A stretch of DNA of 10,926 nucleotides. Source: Phycisphaera mikurensis NBRC 102666. Its GTDB lineage: Bacteria; Planctomycetota; Phycisphaerae; Phycisphaerales; SM1A02. Positions 5,423 through 10,926 of this stretch are shown piece by piece. Position 1 is the stretch's first letter. Each line of letters starts with the position of its first letter. Below the pieces are notes generated by a model that worked only from the letters and a program-made list of their open reading frames with translations, had not been told where the DNA came from and did not search any database. The translations under genes were made by a program, and so were the position numbers. Location: NCBI GenBank assembly GCA_945870475.1, contig CAMBSR010000056.1:1-10926 (forward strand), written 5' to 3'.

Positions 5423-7096
5423 GTGATCATCTCCGTCATCGGCATCCTTGCAATCCTGCTCATCACCTACTGGTGGGGCAGCAGCGGCGCGTTCAGCGCC
5501 ATGATCCACTTTCTGTGCGTCGTCACCGCGGGCTGCATCGCCTTCGCGGTGTGGGAGCCCGTTGCCTACCGCATGCTCGGCGGCGGGTCCGGCGAATATG
5601 CCAAGGGACTGGTGCTCCTGGGCACCTTCATCGGTGTCATCGTGGTGATGCGCCTGTTCTCCGACCGTTACATCCCGATGAACCTGTCGCTGCCGCGCGC
5701 AGCGGACGTGCTGCTGGGCGGCGCATTCGGGCTGGCCTCGGGCGTGCTGACCATCGGCTTCCTCACCATCGCCATCGGCTTCTTCCAGTCGACGGTGACG
5801 GTCGGTGACTACACCGGCTGGAGCCGACGCAGCGACATCCCGAACGCGCCCGCCATCGGGTCGGACAATGCTCCGATCCTGATGGTGGCCGACGCCGCGG
5901 CGGGCTTCTACTCGTACCTCTCCTGGGGTGCCTACACCCCGTGGCTGGGCGGCGGAACGATCGACACGCACATGCCGCAGCTGGTCCGCACGGCGGGCTC
6001 GCTGTACCGCGACTCGTACGGCGACGGCCTGGCCCGGGTGAGCATCCCGCCGGAGTCCGTGAGCAACCTCAAGCTCTATGACGTTCCGCCCATCGCCCTC
6101 AGCGGCGCGGTCGGTGCGGCACCGACGGCCTCCTGGGCCGTGCAGTTCACCGTGGCGCAGGACGGCTTCGACGGCGCAGGCCAGCAGTTCCTGCTCTCCG
6201 CCGCGCAGGCCCGTCTGGTGGGCGATGGCAAGGGTGGCAAGGCCACCGTCTCCTACCCCGTCGCGTGGCGGCAGAACACCCGCGAGTCGGGCGAGAAGAT
6301 GTTCTTCTTCAACTCGCCGTCCAACTACGCCAGCTCCATGCAGGCGCAGGGCGAGGGAACGTTCGTCATCTTCTTCCCCAAGCAGGACCTCGGCAGCCAG
6401 TCACCCAAGTTCATCGAGCTGAAGGGCGTGCGCTTCGTGGCACCCCGCCCCGTGGCCGCGCCCGACTTCGCGGGCAATGCGCCGGCGGAGGCATCCGCTG
6501 CCAAGACCGTGGACGACTCCGATGCCACTCCGATCGATAGCCTGATCGAGTTCCCCGACCCGAAGTACGCCATCGGCGGAGTGGTCATCAGCTCCAACGA
6601 CAAGGGCAACCTCGGGCTCGACGGCTCGAACTTCATCATCACCGGCGAGCAGAAGTTCCCGCGCAACACCAACAACGTCGTCTCGCCGGAACTCCGCGTG
6701 AGGGGATTCCAGGTGAGCACCGGCCAGAAGCTCCTTCGCCTGGATGCCTCGGCAACGGAAGGCGGCGTCCGCATCTTCCCCGACCTGAACCAGTGGGTGC
6801 GCGAGTCCGGCGCGGCCGCGCAGAATTCCCGCGTGGCCATCATCGACAAGGACGGCGCCAAGTACTACGCCGTCGGCATGGTCGAGGACGACGGCGACTG
6901 GGTGCTCGTCCGAAGCATGGGCGGCAAGCCGCTTTCGCTCAAGGACATCCCGATCCAGCCGCTCGGCAGCGGAAAGAAGCTGACGCTCCACTTCCGCGTG
7001 CCGGCCGAGACGGTCCTGAAGGGCCTGGTCCTCGTGACCGGCAAGGAAGACCGCATCGTGAACACCATCTCGCTTACCGTGCCGAAGGACAACTGA
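5423..7096 (+). CDS. CvpA-like four-helix membrane protein with large extracytoplasmic domain
   Basis: The function is unknown. From the GTG at 5423 (GAGG 8 nt upstream) the product is 557 residues. Its first ~120 residues hold four membrane helices (about 2-18, 26-47, 60-79, 96-121). The arrangement, and a glycine-rich RAADVLLGGAFGLASGVL before and within helix 4, resemble the CvpA family (colicin V production protein-like), whose members are usually only ~160-200 residues. The remaining ~430 residues are rich in Gly, Ser, Asp and alternating hydrophobic residues, suggesting beta structure outside the membrane; no known domain is recognised there. The reading frame stays open upstream to 4811, but that overlaps the GspE-like gene and is not used. 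The gene begins 17 nt after its neighbour and ends 1 nt before the next, so it is almost surely in the same operon and may be the membrane or surface partner of the ATPase pair. Confidence 0.8.
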   Translation: MIISVIGILAILLITYWWGSSGAFSAMIHFLCVVTAGCIAFAVWEPVAYRMLGGGSGEYAKGLVLLGTFIGVIVVMRLFSDRYIPMNLSLPRAADVLLGGAFGLASGVLTIGFLTIAIGFFQSTVTVGDYTGWSRRSDIPNAPAIGSDNAPILMVADAAAGFYSYLSWGAYTPWLGGGTIDTHMPQLVRTAGSLYRDSYGDGLARVSIPPESVSNLKLYDVPPIALSGAVGAAPTASWAVQFTVAQDGFDGAGQQFLLSAAQARLVGDGKGGKATVSYPVAWRQNTRESGEKMFFFNSPSNYASSMQAQGEGTFVIFFPKQDLGSQSPKFIELKGVRFVAPRPVAAPDFAGNAPAEASAAKTVDDSDATPIDSLIEFPDPKYAIGGVVISSNDKGNLGLDGSNFIITGEQKFPRNTNNVVSPELRVRGFQVSTGQKLLRLDASATEGGVRIFPDLNQWVRESGAAAQNSRVAIIDKDGAKYYAVGMVEDDGDWVLVRSMGGKPLSLKDIPIQPLGSGKKLTLHFRVPAETVLKGLVLVTGKEDRIVNTISLTVPKDN

Positions 7097-7097
7097 C

Positions 7098-7337
7098 ATG
7101 CAGCCACGCTCCACGCATCGCCGCCCTGCCGGTTTCCACGCGCTCCGCGCAGGCTTCTTCCCCCTGCTGGCAGTCCTTGCGACCGCCGGCAGCGCATTCG
7201 CCGCGGACGTCCCGCCGACCCCGGACAAGGGACTCGCGCTCTACAGCCCGGTGGGTGGCTACGCGCTGATGGCGCTCGGCACCGCCGCGGTGATCAGCGT
7301 GAGCCTGCTGCCTTCCAAGCGCGGTCACCAGGACTGA
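7098..7337 (+). CDS. Small secreted/membrane protein, 79 residues
   Basis: No family is recognised. The product has a basic N-terminus (Arg4, Arg8, Arg9, Arg17), a hydrophobic stretch at about 18-35 ending in a signal-peptidase-like AFA (33-35), a Pro-rich linker (PPTPDK, 39-44), a second hydrophobic helix (about 52-71) and a short basic tail (KRGHQD). Cleavage would leave a 44-residue single-span protein with a short outside N-terminus. The ATG is 1 nt after the previous stop and has an AAGGA site 8 nt upstream (7085-7089), so translation is well supported despite the small size. Its last codons form the first copy of a 14-bp tandem repeat. It could be a small subunit or regulator of the CvpA-like or GspE-like membrane proteins (inference from position). 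Confidence 0.75.
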   Translation: MQPRSTHRRPAGFHALRAGFFPLLAVLATAGSAFAADVPPTPDKGLALYSPVGGYALMALGTAAVISVSLLPSKRGHQD

Positions 7338-7412
7338 GTCACTCGGACTGAGTCACTCGGACTGGGTCACTCAGACTGAGCCGCTCGGACTGAGCCGCTC
7401 GGACTGGGTCAC
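7331..7412 (+). repeat. 14-bp tandem repeat, about 5.9 copies, higher-order 42-bp period
   Basis: The unit is GGACTGAGTCACTC, in copies starting at 7331, 7345, 7359, 7373, 7387 and 7401 (the last one 12 nt). Copies 3 and 6 share a variant, ACTGGGTCAC, and copies 4 and 5 share GAGCCGCTC, so the array reads as two blocks of three units. The first copy contains the last Asp codon and the TGA of the small protein gene. The core TGAGTCA is nearly palindromic. Fourteen is not a multiple of three, so the array is not coding. Confidence 0.95.
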
Positions 7413-7685
7413 GGGCGAACTTCGATTGGTGCGTTCGAAGTTCGGCCGCATCCCTTGATGCGTACGGGGCCTTTCGAAGTTTCACCGCACACGTGACAAC
7501 CACGGTCGAACGAATGCACGTGCAACATTCAAATCAAGCGCAGCGGTGAGGCCATTGCCGAACCGACGCCACTGGCGATTACGGTGCCTGGCTCCTTCGC
7601 CGGAGGGGCAGTGGCGGCGCCATGCGCCCGCCCCGCAAGGCGACAGGGGCCAGTACATCGGCGCGAGTGGAACGTCACAAACGCC
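7413..7685. other. Convergent intergenic stretch, no gene seen, several inverted repeats
   Basis: No reading frame here has a family resemblance, a good ribosome site or a sensible start; the open frames entering it are shadows of the SDR gene. It lies between the ends of two convergent operons. It holds a 10-bp inverted repeat (7416-7444), a 6-bp stem with a CCTT loop (7447-7462), another TTTCGAAGTTT motif (7472-7482), a 10-bp palindrome TGCACGTGCA (7515-7524), and an 8-bp stem (7567-7574 with 7609-7616) enclosing CTCC/GGAG. None is followed by a T-tract on either strand, so no intrinsic terminator is assigned for either operon. Confidence 0.6.
7416..7444. repeat. Perfect 10-bp inverted repeat
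   Basis: CGAACTTCGA (7416-7425) pairs exactly with TCGAAGTTCG (7435-7444) around a 9-nt loop. It begins 4 nt after the 14-bp tandem array. Part of the right arm, TTCGAAGTT, recurs at 7473-7481. It could be a transcript-end hairpin for the upstream operon or a protein-binding site; no U-tract follows. Confidence 0.85.
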
Positions 7686-9164
7686 TCATCGTTCCTGGGC
7701 AGCCGCTTCGCAGACCTTCCTTGCGAGCGCGCTGAAGATCAGCGCATGCATCGGGTACAGCACGTACCAGTACAGCAGCCCGAACAGGCCCTTCGGAGCG
7801 AAGTACGCCGTCTGCACCAGCTCGGACGTGGCCTCGCCGGTGGCGCGCGCCTCGAACTGAAGCCAGGCGCGCCCCGGCACCTTCATCTCCGCGCGAAGCC
7901 TGAGCATCCGCCCGGGCACCACCTGCTCGACGCGCCAGAAGTCCAGTGAATCGCCGGGGCGAAGGTCGTTCGGGTCGCGCCTTCCGCGCCGCATGCCCAC
8001 CCCGCCGAACAGGCGGTCGACCGCGCCACGCAGGTACCACGCCCAGTTGTAGGCCAGCCAGCCTCGCTCGCCACCGAGGCGGACAAAGCTCCGGAAGAGC
8101 ATCGGCGCCGGCACGGCCACGGACCGCGTCCGCCGCTCGACGATCATTCCCTCGCTGCTGGCGAGCGCCACCGGCCGGCGATCCCCCGCGCTCGAGGCCA
8201 TGGAATCGGTCCACGCCGTCTCCACCGCGTTGCCGTCGAGCTTGGCGAGCGCCAGCCGGAGTGCCGACGCGTAGTCCATGGGCTTGATGTCGGGGAACAG
8301 CTGGGCCGCCTCGCCGTTGCGCACCACCACCTCGTTCACCAAACCCTGGATCAGGGCGCCGGCGATGGAGGACGGGATCGGCGTCACCAGGTGCACCCAG
8401 TACGAGGAGAGGCGCGGCGTCAGGAACGGGATCCGTATCAGCGCCCGATGGAGTCCCCGGGCACGCGCGTACTGCTTGATCATGTCCTGGTAGGTCAGGA
8501 CGTCCGCTCCGCCGATCTCCACGACCCGTCCCGCGCTCTCATCGGTGTCCAGCGAGGCAACCAGGTAATCGAGCACGTTCCGGATGGCGATCGGCTGCAC
8601 GCGGGTAGTGACCCAGCGCGGGCACACCATGACCGGAAGCCGTTCCGCCAGGCAGCGGATCATCTCGAAGGAGAGGCTTCCGGAGCCGACGATGACCGCC
8701 GCGCGGAACTCCGTGACCGGGACCCCGGCCTCGCGCAGCGCCTGGCCGGTGCGCTGCCGCGACTCGAGGTGCGGCGAAAGCGCGGCATCGGGATTGCCGA
8801 GTCCACCGAGGTAGATGATTCGTCCCACGCCGGCCGCGCGTGCCGCCGCGGCGCAGTTGCGCGCCGCATGCAGGTCGCGCTCCTCGAACGCGGTGCCTGC
8901 CGCGAGGCTGTGCACCAGGTAATAGACGGCGTCGATGCCCTCCATCGCCCGACCGATGGACGCTGCGTCCAGCAGATCCCCCTGCACCACCTCCACGTCG
9001 TTGCGCCAGGGGCGACCATCCAAGCGTTCAGGGTCGCGCGCCAGGCAGCGGACGCGGTGGCCCGCGGAGAGGAGGCGCGGCACGAGACGTCCACCGACGT
9101 AGCCGGTGGCGCCGGTGACAAGGACATGCTTCGGATTGGCTGAGGCGTGACGCACGTGCCGCAA
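7686..9164 (-). CDS. Atypical SDR NAD(P)-binding oxidoreductase with C-terminal DUF2867-like domain
   Basis: The substrate is unknown. The 492-residue product has an N-terminal Rossmann fold with the dinucleotide motif TGATGYVG (17-24), an acidic GDLLD after strand 3, and YYLVHSLAAG. This is typical of atypical short-chain dehydrogenases of the NmrA/DUF2867-linked type. The classical Tyr-x-x-x-Lys is missing; HLESRQRTG stands in that region, as is common in this subgroup. The last ~150 residues (from about 340) have FWRVEQVVPGRMLRLRAEMK and a hydrophobic GLLYWYVLYPMHALIF near the end, matching DUF2867-type tails and suggesting membrane contact. The start is either TTG 9164 or GTG 9155; neither has a Shine-Dalgarno site. 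It lies 19 nt after accC on the same strand, so co-transcription with accBC is likely, but a role in lipid metabolism is only suggested by that. Confidence 0.85.
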   Translation of the reverse strand: MRHVRHASANPKHVLVTGATGYVGGRLVPRLLSAGHRVRCLARDPERLDGRPWRNDVEVVQGDLLDAASIGRAMEGIDAVYYLVHSLAAGTAFEERDLHAARNCAAAARAAGVGRIIYLGGLGNPDAALSPHLESRQRTGQALREAGVPVTEFRAAVIVGSGSLSFEMIRCLAERLPVMVCPRWVTTRVQPIAIRNVLDYLVASLDTDESAGRVVEIGGADVLTYQDMIKQYARARGLHRALIRIPFLTPRLSSYWVHLVTPIPSSIAGALIQGLVNEVVVRNGEAAQLFPDIKPMDYASALRLALAKLDGNAVETAWTDSMASSAGDRRPVALASSEGMIVERRTRSVAVPAPMLFRSFVRLGGERGWLAYNWAWYLRGAVDRLFGGVGMRRGRRDPNDLRPGDSLDFWRVEQVVPGRMLRLRAEMKVPGRAWLQFEARATGEATSELVQTAYFAPKGLFGLLYWYVLYPMHALIFSALARKVCEAAAQER

Positions 9165-9183
9165 GCGTACGTGCGACGATCGC

Positions 9184-10542
9184 TCAGGACTTCGGGGCCG
9201 TTTCCTTCAGCCAGCGCTCGACGAAATGGATGTCGTGCGTCGCCTTGCGGAAATCCGGGAGGTCAAGCACCTGCAGGTGAAGCGGGATGGTGGTCTTCAC
9301 CGGGCCGATGCGGAACTCGCGCAGCGCGCCCTTGAGGCGTTCGATGCAGGTGTCGCGGTCGGGCGCGTGGACGATCAGCTTGCCGATCATCGAGTCGTAG
9401 TTCGGCGGAATGCGGTACCCCGCACGCGCATGACTGTCGATGCGCACGCCCGGGCCTCCCGGTGCGGCGTAGGTCTCGATGAGGCCGGCCTGCGGCATGA
9501 AGTTGCGGTCCGGGTCCTCGGCGTTGATGCGGACCTCGATCGCGTGGCCGTTGATGTGGATGTCCTTCTGCGTGAAGGGCAGTTCCTCGCCCGCAGCGAC
9601 GCGGATGCCGGTCTTCACGATGTCCACGCCCGTGATCATCTCGGTGACGGGATGCTCCACCTGGACGCGCGTGTTGACTTCCAGCATGTAGAAGTCCTGG
9701 TGGCGGTCCATGAGGAACTCGACGGTGGCTGCACCGGAGTACTTGGCCTCGCGGATCAGTGCCGCGGCGCTCTCGCAGACCTTGTCGCGCTTCTTCGGGT
9801 CGACGCCGGGGGCCGGTGCCTCCTCCACCAGCTTCTGGTGGCGGCGCTGGCTGGAGCAGTCGCGCTCATAGAGGTGCACGGCGTGGCCGTGCTTGTCGCC
9901 GATGGTCTGCACCTCGAAATGCCGGGCGTTCTCGAGGAACTTCTCCACGTAGACGCCGCCGTCGCCGAAGGCCGCGGCGGCCTCCTGGCGGGCGCTCTCG
10001 ATGCCGGCGCGCAGCTCGGCCTCGTTGCGGGCGATGCGCATGCCGCGCCCGCCGCCGCCGGCGCGTGCCTTCACGATCACCGGGTACTTGATCTCCGCGG
10101 CCACCTTGACGGCCTCGTCGATGTCCTCGATGGCGTCCTCGGTACCCGGGAAGACGGGGGTGCCGGTCTTGCGCGCAAGCTTCTTGCAGTTGACCTTGTC
10201 GCCGAGGGCGTGCATGGCCTCGGGGCTCGGACCGATGAACTCGAAGCCCGACGCGCGGCAGACTTCCGCGAAGTGCGAGTTCTCGCTGAGGAAGCCATAG
10301 CCCGGATGGATGGCATCGGCGTGGCTCACCTCGGCGGCGGCAATGATCCGCTCTATCTTGAGGTAGCTCTCCTTGGACGGACCGGGGCCGATGCAGATGG
10401 CGCGGTCTGCCTGCTCGAGCCAGGGGCCGCCCTGGTCGGCCGACGAATAGACACAGACCGTCTCCACACCGAGCTCGCGGCAGGCGCGGATGATGCGGAG
10501 GGCGATTTCGCCGCGGTTGGCGATGAGGACGCGCTTGAACAT
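9184..10542 (-). CDS. accC: Acetyl-CoA carboxylase, biotin carboxylase subunit
   Basis: AccC uses ATP and bicarbonate to carboxylate the biotin on AccB, the first half-reaction of acetyl-CoA carboxylase and the entry to fatty-acid synthesis. The 452-residue product is full length. It shows the N-terminal ANRGEIALRIIRA, HPGYGFLSEN, the ATP-grasp glycine loop with Lys158 followed by ARAGGGGRGMR, QRRHQKLVEEAP with Lys237, and the catalytic set Glu288, Asn290, Arg292, Glu296 and Arg338, at the same numbers as in E. coli. The ATG has a GGAG site (plus 10552-10555) 9 nt upstream. It follows accB by 22 nt in the usual accBC order. A pyruvate or propionyl-CoA carboxylase subunit is less likely because of the length and the separate upstream BCCP. 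Confidence 0.97.
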   Translation of the reverse strand: MFKRVLIANRGEIALRIIRACRELGVETVCVYSSADQGGPWLEQADRAICIGPGPSKESYLKIERIIAAAEVSHADAIHPGYGFLSENSHFAEVCRASGFEFIGPSPEAMHALGDKVNCKKLARKTGTPVFPGTEDAIEDIDEAVKVAAEIKYPVIVKARAGGGGRGMRIARNEAELRAGIESARQEAAAAFGDGGVYVEKFLENARHFEVQTIGDKHGHAVHLYERDCSSQRRHQKLVEEAPAPGVDPKKRDKVCESAAALIREAKYSGAATVEFLMDRHQDFYMLEVNTRVQVEHPVTEMITGVDIVKTGIRVAAGEELPFTQKDIHINGHAIEVRINAEDPDRNFMPQAGLIETYAAPGGPGVRIDSHARAGYRIPPNYDSMIGKLIVHAPDRDTCIERLKGALREFRIGPVKTTIPLHLQVLDLPDFRKATHDIHFVERWLKETAPKS

Positions 10543-10564
10543 GTCGTGGGGCTCCGTTGGCGCG

Positions 10565-10926
10565 TCAGCTGGGCTTGATCATGAAGAGCGGCTGGCCGAA
10601 CTCGACCGCCTGCCCGCTCTGCACGAGGACCTTGACGACGGTGCCGGAGCGCTCGGCCTTGATCTCGTTGAAGATCTTCATGGCCTCGACGAGGCAGACC
10701 ACGCTGTTCGGACCGACCTGCCCTCCGGCCGTCACGAAGTGCGGCTTGTCCGGGCTGGGAGATGCGTAGAAGGTGCCGACCATCGGGCTTTCGATGGCGA
10801 CCAGGCCGGCGTCCTCCGCGGGAGCTGCGGCCGGGGCGGCTGCAGCGGCGGCAGGAGCGGCCGCTGCGGGGGCAGCGGCGGGCACGTGGTGCACGGCCGG
10901 GGCGGCGTGGTGGATGATCTGGGGGG
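10565..10926 (-). CDS. accB: Biotin carboxyl carrier protein of acetyl-CoA carboxylase, C-terminal part
   Basis: AccB carries the biotin that shuttles CO2 between AccC and the carboxyltransferase. The visible 119 codons contain an Ala/Pro/His-rich linker followed by the biotinyl domain: ESPMVGTFYASPSPD, the thumb-like segment, and VEAMKIFNEI, whose lysine (codon plus 10676-10678) is the biotinylation site, 36 residues from the C-terminus. The frame stays open to the right edge through a further stretch reading PQIIHHAAPAV, so the N-terminal domain and the true start lie outside. An internal GTG at 10894 inside the linker is not the start. It is the first visible gene of accB-accC-SDR. Confidence 0.95.
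   Translation of the reverse strand, partial: PQIIHHAAPAVHHVPAAAPAAAAPAAAAAAPAAAPAEDAGLVAIESPMVGTFYASPSPDKPHFVTAGGQVGPNSVVCLVEAMKIFNEIKAERSGTVVKVLVQSGQAVEFGQPLFMIKPS

Noticed and set aside
7331..7412. Short repeats as a CRISPR array
   Set aside because: The 14-bp units are directly tandem with no spacers, and no cas genes are present.
9226..10578. 450-codon plus-strand open frame over accC
   Set aside because: It is the complement of a complete, motif-perfect biotin carboxylase gene and has low-complexity composition.
10565..10894. accB beginning at the GTG at 10894
   Set aside because: The frame stays open to the window edge and this GTG lies inside the Ala/Pro/His linker; a start there would remove the N-terminal domain.

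Overview
The window is a dense, G+C-rich bacterial chromosome segment. It holds housekeeping genes on the minus strand around a four-gene plus-strand membrane cluster. The most likely source is Planctomycetota (Phycisphaerae-like). That rests on the divergent L21, the scattered housekeeping genes, and a PilT-type ATPase next to a membrane-anchored GspE-like protein. It is an inference from gene style, not a phylogenetic result.

Left part (1-2310, all minus strand, so transcription runs towards coordinate 1): guaB (IMP dehydrogenase), then tRNA-Leu(CAA) only 17 nt after the guaB stop, rplU (ribosomal protein L21), a strong intrinsic terminator, and the 5' third of the RNase P RNA gene rnpB, which runs off the left edge. 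rpmA (L27), the usual partner of rplU, is not here.

Centre (2514-7337, plus strand): four tightly spaced genes that look like one operon, with intergenic gaps of 3, 17 and 1 nt. They encode (1) an intact PilT/PilU-family hexameric ATPase; (2) a GspE/PilB-like protein with hydrophobic N-terminal helices and a degenerate nucleotide site (Walker A lysine replaced by leucine, Walker B glutamate and His box lost) that keeps its four-cysteine zinc motif; (3) a protein with four membrane helices resembling the CvpA family, plus an extracytoplasmic domain of about 430 residues; (4) a 79-residue protein with a signal peptide and one membrane helix. No pilin, platform protein (PilC/GspF) or secretin is in the window. 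This cluster is the best candidate for an undescribed system: an active motor ATPase paired with a membrane-bound pseudo-ATPase and a channel-like or surface-exposed partner.

Junction (7331-7685): a 14-bp tandem repeat with a higher-order 42-bp period starts on the last codons of the fourth gene. It is followed by several inverted repeats in a 273-nt stretch with no convincing gene, between two convergent operons.

Right part (7686-10926, minus strand): accB (biotin carrier protein, N-terminus beyond the right edge), accC (biotin carboxylase) and an atypical SDR oxidoreductase with a C-terminal DUF2867-like domain, in that transcription order, with gaps of 22 and 19 nt. accBC starts fatty-acid synthesis; the SDR gene may be co-transcribed with it.

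Non-ATG starts are common here. rplU, the PilT-like gene and the CvpA-like gene appear to use GTG, the GspE-like gene uses TTG, and the SDR gene uses TTG or GTG. Most have a good Shine-Dalgarno site; guaB and the SDR gene do not.
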